A DNA stretch of 64,000 nt, from NCBI RefSeq assembly GCF_017315945.1, contig NZ_JAFLWI010000016.1, positions 203,845 to 267,844 of the forward strand, written 5' to 3'. The notes below the pieces were generated by a model. That model saw only the letters and a program-made list of their open reading frames with translations. It did no database searches and had not been told where the DNA came from. Both the position numbers and the translations under genes were made by a program. The stretch comes from Candidatus Enterococcus courvalinii. Lineage in GTDB: Bacteria > Bacillota > Bacilli > Lactobacillales > Enterococcaceae. Numbering within the stretch: the first letter of the stretch is position 1; the number at the start of each line of letters is the position of its first letter. Positions 45,498-54,670 of this stretch are shown piece by piece.

Positions 45498-46859
45498 ATG
45501 ACAAAAAAACTGTCATTTAAAGAAAGTATTTTTATTGGTTCAATGCTTTTTGGATTATTTTTTGGAGCAGGAAACTTAATATTCCCTGTTCACATGGGAC
45601 AAGAAGCTGGCTCTGCTGTTTTTTGGGCAAATCTTGGGTTCTTAGTTACTGGAATTGGCTTGCCCTTCTTGGGTGTTATCGCTATCGGCGTATCAAAAAG
45701 CTCTGGCGTTTATGAACTGGCACAACGTGTGAATCGAAAATATGCTATTATTTTTACTATTTTACTTTATTTAGTCGTTGGCCCTTTTTTTGCTTTACCA
45801 CGGTTAGCCAGCACTTCTTTTGAAATCGGATTAGCACCTTTCATTGCACCAAAGCAACAGTCCCTTTTTCTAGCACTTTTTAGTATCTTGTTCTTCTTTA
45901 CTGCTTGGTGGCTATCTCGCAAACCAACCAAAATTTTAGATTACGTTGGTAAATTTTTGAATCCGATCTTTTTAGTCTTACTAGGAATCTTACTTTTACT
46001 AGGATTTTTGAATCCACTTGGTTCTATCGCTGATACTCCAATCCAGCCTCATTATCAAACCCATGCCTTCTTCACTGGTTTCACTCAAGGCTACAATACG
46101 TTAGATGCTCTTGCTTCTTTAGCTTTTGGAATCATCATCGTGACAACGATTCGTGGAATGGGGATTACTAAATCATCCGATATTGCAAAAGGTACAATCA
46201 AATCTGGTGCCATCAGTATCCTTTTGATGGGAATCATTTATACTTTGCTTTCTTACTTAGGAACGATGAGTTTAGGTACGTTTCCTTTAAGTGAAAATGG
46301 CGGGATCGCTCTTGCGCAAATTGCAGATCACTATTTAGGAACTTATGGAAGCATTTTGTTAGCACTGATTGTAATTCTTGCTTGTTTAAAAACTGGGATT
46401 GGTTTGATTACGGCATTTGCAGAAACCTTTTCGGAACTTTTCCCGAAGAGAAGCTATTTATTTTTTGTAACACTTGCAAGCGTCCTTGCTTGTCTAGTTG
46501 CTAATGTTGGTTTAACAAATATCATCCAGATTTCGTTACCTGTCTTGATGTTTATTTATCCTTTGGCAATGACATTGATTTTATTGGTATTATGTGAGCC
46601 TTTATTTAAAAAAAGAGCATGTGTTTATCGGATGACTACGTATTTTACTTTGATTGCCTCTGTTCTGGATGCGCTAAATGCCGCACCTGCTGTAATCAAA
46701 GATACACCGTTCGTTCAAACACTTTTACGATTTGCTACTAGCTATTTGCCATTCTTTTCTTTTGGCATGGGATGGATTGTTCCCGCAATTATCGGTTTCG
46801 TTATTGGTTTAGTCTGGAGCTTCATAAAAAAAGAAACTGTGCCATCAGCAATTGAGTAA
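45498..46859 (+). CDS. brnQ: branched-chain amino-acid transporter BrnQ
   Basis: 453 residues from ATG 45498, behind AAAGGAGACT. An in-frame start at 45435 lies upstream with no site. Members of the LIVCS family take up leucine, isoleucine and valine with Na+ or H+. Recognisable parts are [18 protein letters not shown], a [17 protein letters not shown] segment and 12 helices. No terminator immediately follows; the nearest is at 47012-47044, so the 3' end may include the short C-rich RNA candidate. Confidence 0.92.
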   Translation: MTKKLSFKESIFIGSMLFGLFFGAGNLIFPVHMGQEAGSAVFWANLGFLVTGIGLPFLGVIAIGVSKSSGVYELAQRVNRKYAIIFTILLYLVVGPFFALPRLASTSFEIGLAPFIAPKQQSLFLALFSILFFFTAWWLSRKPTKILDYVGKFLNPIFLVLLGILLLLGFLNPLGSIADTPIQPHYQTHAFFTGFTQGYNTLDALASLAFGIIIVTTIRGMGITKSSDIAKGTIKSGAISILLMGIIYTLLSYLGTMSLGTFPLSENGGIALAQIADHYLGTYGSILLALIVILACLKTGIGLITAFAETFSELFPKRSYLFFVTLASVLACLVANVGLTNIIQISLPVLMFIYPLAMTLILLVLCEPLFKKRACVYRMTTYFTLIASVLDALNAAPAVIKDTPFVQTLLRFATSYLPFFSFGMGWIVPAIIGFVIGLVWSFIKKETVPSAIE

Positions 46860-46951
46860 TTCTTTTGCACGAAATATGAGAGACATTTTTTTATAGCTAA
46901 AACTTAACAACTTTCGAAAAAAATCGTCACAAAATATTCACAACTTCGCTC

Positions 46952-47044
46952 TATTATATACACATACCAACAAACAACCCTAACAACACTTTTTCATTTT
47001 TTAACTCCTTTCCTGCTAGCCCCCAGCTAGCAGGATCTTTTTTT
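46952..47044 (+). ncRNA. possible small RNA or 3' UTR ending in a terminator
   Basis: A stretch of about 80 nt with little structure (CATACCAACAAACAACCC) carries CTCCTTTCC (47005-47013), a sequence able to pair with Shine-Dalgarno sites. It ends in a perfect 9-bp terminator (47012-47020 with 47026-47034, T7). A -10-like TATTAT is at 46952-46957 but no good -35, so it may instead be the 3' UTR of brnQ. Confidence 0.35.
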
Positions 47045-47058
47045 AGACAACAAATCAA

Positions 47059-47096
47059 AAAAGAGCTTTTCTATCAAAAGATAGAAAAGCTCTTTT
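47059..47096. terminator. terminator after the 124-residue gene
   Basis: A perfect 17-bp stem (47059-47075 with 47080-47096), loop of four, with a minus-strand T-run. Confidence 0.85.
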
Positions 47097-47122
47097 AGCT
47101 TTCTTAAAATAAAACACAAATC

Positions 47123-47497
47123 TTAACGTGACAAACGCTCTTGCTCTCCACTTGGCGATAAGCTCGTGATTTTCTCAATTTGCTCAATGGGAATCATTCG
47201 AATTTGTTGCTCTTCATTTCGTAAACGAATCATAACACGTTCTTTTTCAACGGTTTTTGTCGCTACCCATCCAGATACAGTTTCATGCTTATTACTTAAA
47301 CGATTTTCTCTCACTTGCAAAACAACTAAACTATCTTGCGCCGCAGCTTTTTGAAGCTCAAGAACAAACTCTCCTTGCTTGCGTACATTCTTGGCTTTTT
47401 CTTCTGTATCATTGACAAAAGAATCAAAAAACTGATACGACGTGTGCGTCACTAACTTGGTAAGTTTCTTCATTGGTGATACTGTTTCCTCGTCCAT
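47123..47497 (-). CDS. hypothetical protein, 124 aa, distantly YolD-like
   Basis: A soluble protein. The first half is helical (FFDSFVNDTEEKAKNVRKQGEF). The second half is strand-rich and resembles YolD-like proteins in pattern (VSGWVATKTVEKERVMIRL then IRMIPIEQIEKIT). This resemblance is by eye only. The ATG is behind AGGAGGAGTAC. It stands alone with its own terminator. Confidence 0.72.
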   Translation of the reverse strand: MDEETVSPMKKLTKLVTHTSYQFFDSFVNDTEEKAKNVRKQGEFVLELQKAAAQDSLVVLQVRENRLSNKHETVSGWVATKTVEKERVMIRLRNEEQQIRMIPIEQIEKITSLSPSGEQERLSR

Positions 47498-47646
47498 CGA
47501 ATGTACTCCTCCTTTTGCTAAGAAAGTAATGAATTAAGTAATTTTATTTTACCTAAACTTAATGAAAAAAACAAGAAAATGAGCTTTCTAACTAAAACTC
47601 ACTCTTTTATTTTTGATATGAAAAACGTTATTTTATATTCTCTTTT

Positions 47647-48096
47647 TTACGTAAAATCCCAATGATCCAATCCTTCATTGATTAACTGAAATGTTTCCTC
47701 AAAGTTATTTGTAAAGTAGGGATCAGGGACATCTTTCGTTTCTTTCCCTGGAACCACACTCATAAACAATTTGATTTTAGCTTGGGTATCTTTAGGAGCG
47801 ACTCGCTGTAATTCTCGTACATTTTCTTGGTCCATACCGATAATCCAATCAAAGGTCTCAAAATCTGTTGAGGTAATTTGGCGAGCAATCATGTTGCTTG
47901 TGTCAATAGCTTCTTGGTCAAGAATTCTTTGTGTTCCAGGATGTGGTGCAGAACCGATTTCATAAGAGCTTGTAGCAGCAGAGTCAATCAAAAATTCAGC
48001 ATCTCGCTTTGCTTCTTGGACTCTTTTTTGTAACAATCCTTCTGCCATTGGTGAGCGACAAATATTGCCTAAACAAACAAATAAAACTTTGGTCAC
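47647..48096 (-). CDS. low-molecular-weight protein-tyrosine phosphatase
   Basis: A 149-residue phosphatase with the active-site loop CLGNICRSP at the N-terminus (Cys8 and Arg14) and the general-acid aspartate in VPDPYF near residue 123. The family dephosphorylates tyrosines, or arginines in the YwlE branch; the residue after Asn in the loop is isoleucine here, as in tyrosine phosphatases. The start is ATG with GAGGGGAAAA. It lies 37 bp downstream of the TetR gene, possibly in one transcript. Confidence 0.92.
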   Translation of the reverse strand: MTKVLFVCLGNICRSPMAEGLLQKRVQEAKRDAEFLIDSAATSSYEIGSAPHPGTQRILDQEAIDTSNMIARQITSTDFETFDWIIGMDQENVRELQRVAPKDTQAKIKLFMSVVPGKETKDVPDPYFTNNFEETFQLINEGLDHWDFT

Positions 48097-48133
48097 TTTT
48101 TCCCCTCCATTTTATAAAACATCCTTCACTTCT

Positions 48134-48715
48134 TTACTCATCTGACTCTGACTCTTCCTGTGCATACAGTCGGTAGGAATAAAGCTCCGTATCTTTTGCT
48201 AATCGAAATAACTGCATCGCGATTTCCATCGGTGTTTCCTGATAGTCATGCGTTATCCAATTTACCAAAACACCGCTACAGCCATAAGAGAAAAAGCGAG
48301 CATAAAAAAGTTTGTCTTGTTGCGACAACTGTCTTTCTTGATCCATTTGGTTAAAAATACTAATAAAAGATTGTTGGATGATTGTCGAAAATTCTTGTTG
48401 CAAGACTTCTTGGTCTGATGCAACTGTATTGCTATAGAATTCTTTATTATTAGCAATAGCCTTTAGCATTTTTAGGGCTTGTTCTTCCCAATTATCTAAT
48501 GATAAATTATGAGCATCTAAAAAGTGAAAGGCATCTTCAAAGTACACCCAACGAAGCAAGTCATACTTGTCTGTAAAATGATAATAAAATGTTTGACGGT
48601 TGATATTCGCTTCATGCGCGATTTCTTGAACACTTATTTTACGAAATGTTTTTTGTTGGCATAGGCGAATCAGTGCCCGTTTGATTACTTGTTTCGTATG
48701 AATGGAATCTCCCAT
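48134..48715 (-). CDS. TetR/AcrR family transcriptional regulator
   Basis: A 193-residue regulator with an N-terminal TetR HTH (FRKISVQEIAHEANINRQTFYYHFTDKYDLL at about 26-56) and a C-terminal domain of the DhaS/TetR_C_8 type (VLVNWITHDYQETPMEIA). I start at ATG 48715, 7 bp from GGGAGG; upstream ATGs at 48751 and 48730 are less well placed. The target and ligand are unknown. It lies 40 bp downstream of ruvB on the same strand. Confidence 0.88.
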   Translation of the reverse strand: MGDSIHTKQVIKRALIRLCQQKTFRKISVQEIAHEANINRQTFYYHFTDKYDLLRWVYFEDAFHFLDAHNLSLDNWEEQALKMLKAIANNKEFYSNTVASDQEVLQQEFSTIIQQSFISIFNQMDQERQLSQQDKLFYARFFSYGCSGVLVNWITHDYQETPMEIAMQLFRLAKDTELYSYRLYAQEESESDE

Positions 48716-48754
48716 TTTTTCTCCTCCCATCTCAATAAATTTCCACTTCAATAA

Positions 48755-49759
48755 CTATTCATTATAGGGATAACCAAAGTGCTCATAAGCATATGCAGTA
48801 GCAATTCTCCCACGAGGTGTTCGTTTTAAAAAACCTTTTTGAATCAAGAATGGTTCGTACATATCTTCAACTGTTTCACGTTCTTCACCAATATTTACAG
48901 ACAGCGTGCTCAAACCAACTGGCCCACCACCATATAATTCAATCATCGTTCGTAATAGCTTTTGGTCAACGTAGTCTAATCCCGCATGATCGACTTGTAA
49001 AAGAGTCAATGCTTGATCTGCAATGTTTCGATCGATTTTTCCATCTGCTTGAACTTGTGCAAAATCACGCACTCTTTTTAATAAGCGGTTCGCAATCCGT
49101 GGTGTTCCTCTAGAACGACGTGCAATTTCAATTGCTCCGTCTTCTACGATATCTGTTTGAAAAATAGAAGCAGAACGCTGAACGATTTCTCGTAAATCTC
49201 CTTCATCGTAGTATTCCATGTGTGAAATGATCCCAAAACGGTCACGCAATGGTGCTGAAAGCATCCCAGCACGCGTCGTCGCTCCAATCAATGTAAATGG
49301 AGGTAAAGGAAAATGAACGGGGTGTGCTGTTGGACCCTGCCCTACCATGATATCTACATAAAAGTCTTCCATTGCTGAATACAATGTTTCTTCCGCCACT
49401 CGTGGTAAGCGATGGATTTCATCAATAAACAATACATCGCCTGCTTCTAGTTCATTCAAAATTGCAACAAGATCGCCAGGTCGTTCAATCGCTGGCCCAC
49501 TCGTGGTACGGATATTTACCGACATCTCATTTGCGATTACCATTGCCATCGTCGTTTTCCCTAATCCTGGCGGACCATACAATAGAACATGATCAAGTGG
49601 TTCTTCACGATTGCGAGCGGCTTCGATATAAATTTGAAGTTCCTGTTTTACCTTATTTTGTCCAATGTATTGTGATAATAAATGTGGTCGGAGAGATTTT
49701 TCCAAACTAAGTTCATTCTCGCCAGTTTCTGGTGATAGAATATGTTCGTCTGTCATCAT
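48755..49759 (-). CDS. ruvB: Holliday junction branch-migration helicase RuvB
   Basis: The motor of the RuvAB complex; 334 residues. Walker [11 protein letters not shown] near residue 61, Walker [10 protein letters not shown] near 112, sensor GATTRAG near 156, and the arginine-finger/lid segment [16 protein letters not shown]. The C-terminal winged helix ends in [15 protein letters not shown]. Two ATGs stand in tandem (49759 and 49756); the second has better spacing to AGGAGGG. It starts 9 bp after ruvA. Confidence 0.97.
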   Translation of the reverse strand: MMTDEHILSPETGENELSLEKSLRPHLLSQYIGQNKVKQELQIYIEAARNREEPLDHVLLYGPPGLGKTTMAMVIANEMSVNIRTTSGPAIERPGDLVAILNELEAGDVLFIDEIHRLPRVAEETLYSAMEDFYVDIMVGQGPTAHPVHFPLPPFTLIGATTRAGMLSAPLRDRFGIISHMEYYDEGDLREIVQRSASIFQTDIVEDGAIEIARRSRGTPRIANRLLKRVRDFAQVQADGKIDRNIADQALTLLQVDHAGLDYVDQKLLRTMIELYGGGPVGLSTLSVNIGEERETVEDMYEPFLIQKGFLKRTPRGRIATAYAYEHFGYPYNE

Positions 49760-49768
49760 GCTTCCCTC

Positions 49769-50371
49769 CTATTTTTTCATCATCAATTTTAGCGCCTGGC
49801 GTAGATATTCATCGGTAGTCAAGTTGTCTTGTGCTTGTAATTGTTTTTCTACACGTTTCACTTCTTTCACACTATATCCCAACGCAGTTAATGCTTCCAT
49901 TGCCTCAGCTAATGCTGTTGTATCTTGCGTATTGGCTTCATCGAATAAATTGATTGGTGCTTCGATACTGATTTCACCTAATTTTCCTTTTAGATCTAAA
50001 ATCATTTGTTGTGCGGTCTTTTTACCAACGCCTGGGAATTTTGTTAAATAAGTAACATCGCCAGATTCGATTGCATGAATCAAACCCGAATGATCATCAC
50101 TCGCCATGATTGCCAATGCACTTTTTGGGCCAATTCCTGAAACACTAACGAGTCTTAAAAACAATTGCTTCTCTTCTAAGCTAGAAAAACCATAAAGTAG
50201 ATGGCCATCTTCACGAATGACCTGATGTAAATAGATAGTTATTTCTTTGTTCATCTTACTACTATAACGATAAGGATTTCCTAAAGCGATTTGGTAACCA
50301 ATTCCTTGATTTTCTACCACAATATAATAAGGGCTGATAAATGTAACCATCCCTTTTAGATATTCATACAT
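49769..50371 (-). CDS. ruvA: Holliday junction-binding protein RuvA
   Basis: Tetrameric DNA-binding subunit that loads RuvB on four-way junctions. 200 residues: OB fold at the N-terminus ([21 protein letters not shown]), helix-hairpin-helix motifs ([13 protein letters not shown] and [13 protein letters not shown]), and the C-terminal RuvB-binding domain ([16 protein letters not shown]). The ATG is preceded by AGAGGAAAATT. First gene of the ruvAB pair, the TetR gene following. Confidence 0.97.
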   Translation of the reverse strand: MYEYLKGMVTFISPYYIVVENQGIGYQIALGNPYRYSSKMNKEITIYLHQVIREDGHLLYGFSSLEEKQLFLRLVSVSGIGPKSALAIMASDDHSGLIHAIESGDVTYLTKFPGVGKKTAQQMILDLKGKLGEISIEAPINLFDEANTQDTTALAEAMEALTALGYSVKEVKRVEKQLQAQDNLTTDEYLRQALKLMMKK

Positions 50372-50493
50372 TCAATTTTCCTCTTTCTTTCACACACATA
50401 CGTTCGCTTTATTGTAGCACATTTCAACGACTGAAAAAAGTAGCTTCCTCCTTAAGCAAGTTCAAATAAAAAACTGAAAAAAGCGAATAAAAA

Positions 50494-50530
50494 AGAAACC
50501 TCGCTTCGGCTTGCCTATTTCGAGGTTTCT
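50494..50530 (-). terminator. terminator after msrB
   Basis: AGAAACCTCG (50494-50503) pairs with CGAGGTTTCT (50521-50530), with T-run on the minus strand. Confidence 0.8.
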
Positions 50531-50549
50531 CTTCTTTTCGTTAAGTAGA

Positions 50550-50999
50550 TCATTCAACAAGTGATTTATATTTTTCATAACCTTGCTCAGCCATTTCATC
50601 ATATGGAATGAATTTTAACGCAGCTGAATTGATGCAGTAACGTAACCCGCCCTTATCTGCTGGACCATCATTAAAAACATGACCAAGATGGGAATCGGCA
50701 CTTTGACTTCTCACTTCTACTCTATGCATGCCATCTGAGCGATCGATTTTTTCAGCAATTTCATCGGCACGAATCGGCTTACTGAAAGATGGCCAGCCGC
50801 AACCTGCATCATATTTTTCCGTTGAACTAAATAAAGGTTTGCCACTCACGATGTCAACATAAATTCCTTTTTCATAAAAGTCATCATATTTTCCACTAAA
50901 TGGACGTTCAGTTGCATTTTCTTGCGTCACTGCGTATGCGATTGGCGATAATTTTTGTTTCAATTCTTCATCAGTTGCTGGATTTTTTTCTTTTGCCAT
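50550..50999 (-). CDS. msrB: peptide-methionine (R)-S-oxide reductase
   Basis: Repairs oxidised methionine (R epimer). 149 residues. GCGWPSF marks the active-site region and [13 protein letters not shown] holds the catalytic cysteine near residue 127. The two CxxC zinc knuckles of many MsrB proteins are absent, as in other Gram-positive members. I start at ATG 50999, nine bases after GGGG. In-frame starts up to 51065 lack a site. It is monocistronic. Confidence 0.94.
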   Translation of the reverse strand: MAKEKNPATDEELKQKLSPIAYAVTQENATERPFSGKYDDFYEKGIYVDIVSGKPLFSSTEKYDAGCGWPSFSKPIRADEIAEKIDRSDGMHRVEVRSQSADSHLGHVFNDGPADKGGLRYCINSAALKFIPYDEMAEQGYEKYKSLVE

Positions 51000-51078
51000 T
51001 GACATCATCCCCTTTTTTGTCAATCTTACTGACCAATAACCAAAAGAGGCAACTAATCTGCTCACTTCTTGCTAAGAA

Positions 51079-51792
51079 TCAAACTTTACGACGACGAGCA
51101 AATTCAACAAAGCGAAACTTATCTAATCGATGAATGGATTCTGTATACTCAAAACAACGCGTATCTTCTAGGTGAACTAATCCTCGAACAATCACCACGT
51201 ACGGATCATCATTTAAGGTCATTGCTTCATGGATCTCTGGTGTCACAGGTTCTACCGTGATTTCTTTTTGTGCATAAGCAATCGTCAATCCCAAATCATT
51301 TTCAAAATAATCATAGATAGATGCTTCTGCTTGTTCAGTTGATAAAGTCGGTACTACTTCCTTCAATAAGTAATCACGATCTAAAATCACGACCTCACCT
51401 GCGATTTTTCGCTGTCGGACTAAATGCCATACCGGTGTCCCAACTTTCCATCCGGTAATTTCGCTTAATTCTTTATCGACTTTTGTTTCAACTAATTCCT
51501 GAACAATCGTTTTGCTTGGAATATTTTGAGTTTCTTGCAATTCTTTGTAGCTCGTCAGTCCAGAGATTGGAAAATCAAAACGACTTCTTTCTAAGACAAT
51601 CGATCCTTTTCCCTGTTTTTTCTGAATATAACCTTCCGTTGTCAATAGCTGCAGTGCTTTTCGAATCGTTTCTCGAGAGACGCCGTAGATTTTGATTAAT
51701 TGATTTTCACTTGGTAAAAGTGTGTGCGGAGGATATTGCTTTGCTAAAATTTTTTTCTCCAGATCCAAAAAAATTTCATTAAATTTATTCAT
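51079..51792 (-). CDS. treR: GntR-family trehalose operon repressor TreR
   Basis: A 237-residue regulator. The N-terminal winged helix (LPSENQLIKIYGVSRETIRKAL at about 33-54) is joined to a UTRA ligand domain (YDYFENDLGLTIAYAQKEITVEPVTPE). Identity as TreR rests on sequence type and on the divergent PTS gene treB with a matching operator. Trehalose-6-phosphate is the expected inducer. The start is ATG 51792, about 10 bp from GGAGGA. An ATG at 51813 is less suitable. Confidence 0.85.
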   Translation of the reverse strand: MNKFNEIFLDLEKKILAKQYPPHTLLPSENQLIKIYGVSRETIRKALQLLTTEGYIQKKQGKGSIVLERSRFDFPISGLTSYKELQETQNIPSKTIVQELVETKVDKELSEITGWKVGTPVWHLVRQRKIAGEVVILDRDYLLKEVVPTLSTEQAEASIYDYFENDLGLTIAYAQKEITVEPVTPEIHEAMTLNDDPYVVIVRGLVHLEDTRCFEYTESIHRLDKFRFVEFARRRKV

Positions 51793-51939
51793 TGTTTTGA
51801 TTCCTCCACCCAATTATTTTTTCGATTATTGCTTCACTATACTATAGCTTTGTTTTCATTTCAATCTTCAAAAAAGTTGAGGAAAGTCGCGTATCACCAG
51901 AAAAGAAATCGATTACTAGAACAAATAACAGTGCTCGAA

Positions 51940-51953
51940 ATAAAACGCTTGCA
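51940..51953 (+). promoter_or_regulatory. cre-like box at the treB promoter
   Basis: ATAAAACGCTTGCA matches the cre consensus TGWAANCGNTNWCA at 12 of 14 positions and overlaps the -35 hexamer, so CcpA repression is expected. Confidence 0.55.
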
Positions 51954-51977
51954 TTTCGTTTTTGATTCCAGTATAGT
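51949..51977 (+). promoter_or_regulatory. treB promoter
   Basis: TTGCAT (51949-51954), 17-bp spacer, TATAGT (51972-51977). Confidence 0.65.
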
Positions 51978-51987
51978 TAACTAAAGA

Positions 51988-52005
51988 AACTTGCATAGAC
52001 AAGTT
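51988..52005 (+). promoter_or_regulatory. TreR operator
   Basis: AACTTG, six bases, CAAGTT: an 18-bp inverted repeat like known TreR sites (ACTTGTATATACAAGT). It lies just downstream of the -10, where binding would block transcription. Confidence 0.65.
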
Positions 52006-52025
52006 AGTTGAAAGGAGTTTTTCTT

Positions 52026-54008
52026 ATGACAAAGTACCAAGCAGATGCCGAGAAATTGTTAAAAGAGATCGGCGGAAAAGAAAATATTGCTGCAGTCAGC
52101 CATTGTGCCACTCGGATGCGTTTTGTTTTAAATGATCCAGCAATAGCAAATGAGGAAGCAATAGAAGATATTCCAAGTGTAAAAGGAATGTTCACTAATG
52201 CTGGACAGTTCCAAGTTATTATTGGTAACGATGTAGCAACTTTCTACAACGATTTTGTTTCCGTATCTGGTGTAGAAGGTGTCTCAAAAGAACAAAGTAA
52301 AGCGTATGCAAAACAAAATCTTAATCCTATTCAACGAGCAGTCGCTGTTTTAGCTGAAATTTTTACCCCATTGATTCCCGCAATTATTGTTGGTGGACTG
52401 ATTTTAGGATTTCGAAATGTATTGGAAGGAATCCAATTTGATAGTCTGGGTGGCACAATCGTTGAACACTCACAATTTTGGAGTGGTGTGAATGCGTTTT
52501 TATGGTTACCTGGTGAAGCGATTTTCCATTTCCTACCAGTTGGTATCACTTGGAGCATCGCGAAAAAGATGGGTACTACGCAAATACTAGGAATTGTTTT
52601 AGGGATTACATTAGTTTCTCCACAATTACTAAATGCTTATGGTGTTGCTTCTACTGCAGCTGCAGATATCCCATTCTGGGATTTCGGCTTTGCTCAAGTT
52701 GATATGATTGGTTATCAGGCACAAGTTATTCCGGCAATGTTAGCCGGGTTTATGCTTGCGTATCTAGAAATCTTTTTCCGAAAAATTATTCCACAATCCA
52801 TTTCAATGATTTTCGTTCCGCTTTTCTCATTAGTTCCAACTGTTTTAGCGGCCCATGTCGTTTTAGGACCAATTGGTTGGACAATCGGAAGTTGGATCTC
52901 AACTGTCGTTAATGCTGGTTTGACTTCTTCCATTAGTTGGTTATTCAGCGCTGTCTTTGGTTTCTTGTATGCTCCACTCGTAATTACAGGACTCCACCAC
53001 ATGACAAATGCGATCGACATGCAGTTGATTGCAGACTTTGGTTCAACAAACCTTTGGCCAATGATTGCGCTATCTAACATTGCGCAAGGTTCAGCCGTCT
53101 TAGCAATTATTTTCTTGCATCGTGGAAATGAAAAAGAAGAACAAATTTCGATTCCGGCTATGATTTCTTGTTACTTAGGAGTTACTGAGCCTGCGATGTT
53201 CGGGATCAATCTAAAATATGTTTATCCATTTGTTGCGGCAATGATTGGTTCTGGTTTAGCTGGCATGTTCGCCACATTGATGAGCGTTCGCGCAAATGCA
53301 ATCGGTGTTGGTGGCTTACCGGGAATTTTAGCAATTCAGGCAGAGTCTTGGGTACCTTTCATCATCGCAATGATTATTGCCATCTTTATCCCGTTCGGCT
53401 TAACAGTTATTTTCAGACGTCAAGGAATCTTAAATAAAATTGATCCTGTTTCTCCAGCTACTGGAGCTATCGGTGCACAATTTGAAACAGCAAACGGTAC
53501 AACAGCTGTTCCAGAAAAAACACAATTCGAAGCTGCTACTCCCGCACTTAAAACAGAAAAATTCTTTGCAGTAGCTACAGGTGAACTAAAAGAAATCACT
53601 CAAGTAGATGATCCCGTTTTCTCACAAAAAATGATGGGTGACGGCTATGCTGTCGTACCAACGAACGACAAAGTTTTCTCCCCAGTTTCTGGAACAATCA
53701 CTAACATTTTTGAAACTAAACATGCCATTGGTATTCTTTCTAAAGAAGGCATTGAAGTTTTAGTACACATGGGCCTAGATACTGTTGAGCTAAAAGGAGC
53801 CCCATTCACCGTTCACGTTCAAGAAGGCGAGTTAGTAACACCAAGTTCACTGATTGCAGAAATGGCTGTTGAACAAGTAGAACAAGCAGGCAAGAAAACA
53901 GACATTCTTGTTGTTTTGACAAATGCCGAAAAAATTGACAGCTTCTCACTTGATAAAACTGGACTTGTTCGCCCAGAAGAACAAGTTGGTCAAGCTGAAG
54001 TTCGCTAA
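52026..54008 (+). CDS. treB: PTS trehalose transporter subunit EIIBCA
   Basis: 660 residues from ATG 52026 (AAAGGAGTTT). Domains in order: EIIB (about 1-85, phosphorylated Cys27 in SHCATRMRF), EIIC (about 100-465, ten or so helices, GLHHMTNAIDMQ and GVTEPAMFG), then a fused glucose-type EIIA (about 510-655) with HAIGI and the phosphoryl-histidine in VHMGLDTV. Imports trehalose as trehalose-6-phosphate. The hydrolase or phosphorylase gene usually found with it is not adjacent. Confidence 0.93.
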   Translation: MTKYQADAEKLLKEIGGKENIAAVSHCATRMRFVLNDPAIANEEAIEDIPSVKGMFTNAGQFQVIIGNDVATFYNDFVSVSGVEGVSKEQSKAYAKQNLNPIQRAVAVLAEIFTPLIPAIIVGGLILGFRNVLEGIQFDSLGGTIVEHSQFWSGVNAFLWLPGEAIFHFLPVGITWSIAKKMGTTQILGIVLGITLVSPQLLNAYGVASTAAADIPFWDFGFAQVDMIGYQAQVIPAMLAGFMLAYLEIFFRKIIPQSISMIFVPLFSLVPTVLAAHVVLGPIGWTIGSWISTVVNAGLTSSISWLFSAVFGFLYAPLVITGLHHMTNAIDMQLIADFGSTNLWPMIALSNIAQGSAVLAIIFLHRGNEKEEQISIPAMISCYLGVTEPAMFGINLKYVYPFVAAMIGSGLAGMFATLMSVRANAIGVGGLPGILAIQAESWVPFIIAMIIAIFIPFGLTVIFRRQGILNKIDPVSPATGAIGAQFETANGTTAVPEKTQFEAATPALKTEKFFAVATGELKEITQVDDPVFSQKMMGDGYAVVPTNDKVFSPVSGTITNIFETKHAIGILSKEGIEVLVHMGLDTVELKGAPFTVHVQEGELVTPSSLIAEMAVEQVEQAGKKTDILVVLTNAEKIDSFSLDKTGLVRPEEQVGQAEVR

Positions 54009-54046
54009 GTCTTTCGCTTTTTGATTCATAAATTAGAAATAAAAAA

Positions 54047-54077
54047 TAAGAGTCACGGCAATTGTCGTGACTCTTAT
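54047..54077. terminator. bidirectional terminator between treB and maf
   Basis: Stem 54047-54060 with 54062-54077, GC core, flanked by A/T runs; the genes converge on it. Confidence 0.85.
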
Positions 54078-54088
54078 CTTTTGTTTTT

Positions 54089-54649
54089 TTAAAGTAAAAA
54101 TTCTTTAAGTGCTTGGTTCACTGCACCAATTGGAAAACCAACAATACTGTAATAATCGCCACTTATTTCTTTAACGAAGGCACCGGCAAAGCTTTGTATG
54201 CCATAAGAACCAGCTTTATCCTGATAATCACCTGTTGCTAAATACGTATCGATTTCTTTTTCAATTAGTGGATAAAAGGTTACTTCAGCTTGCGCTAGAA
54301 TTTTTTCTTCTCGTTCTTTCGATTTTAAGACAACAGCAGTATACACCTGATGTGTTTCCCCACTTAATGAGTGAAGCGTTGCTTTTGCATCGGCTAAATC
54401 CACTGGTTTCCCTAAAATTTGTTGGCGATGAACAACCGTAGTGTCACTAGCTATCACTAATGTTTGTTCCGTTTGCTGCTTCACAACTGCTTGTGCTTTT
54501 TCGTATGCCATTCGTTGAACATACGCGACAGGGTCTTCACCGTCAATCGGCGTCTCGTCAATGTCAGCTGGTTGAATTGCAAACTCAGAAACTAAACGAC
54601 CCAACAATTCTTTTCTTCTAGGAGATTGAGAAGCTAATATTATTTTCAT
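54089..54649 (-). CDS. maf: Maf family nucleoside-triphosphate pyrophosphatase
   Basis: A 186-residue housecleaning dNTP/UTP pyrophosphatase. The N-terminal LASQSPRRKELLGRL is the phosphate-binding loop; SDTTVVHRQQILGKP contains the general base and DKAGSYGIQ the last conserved motif. Maf overproduction inhibits septation in Bacillus. The ATG lies after AAGAGGCAG. It is the last gene of ymdB-ymcA-mutS-mutL-maf, 21 bp after mutL. Confidence 0.95.
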   Translation of the reverse strand: MKIILASQSPRRKELLGRLVSEFAIQPADIDETPIDGEDPVAYVQRMAYEKAQAVVKQQTEQTLVIASDTTVVHRQQILGKPVDLADAKATLHSLSGETHQVYTAVVLKSKEREEKILAQAEVTFYPLIEKEIDTYLATGDYQDKAGSYGIQSFAGAFVKEISGDYYSIVGFPIGAVNQALKEFLL

Positions 54650-54670
54650 TTTCTGCCTCTTTCCTATTCT

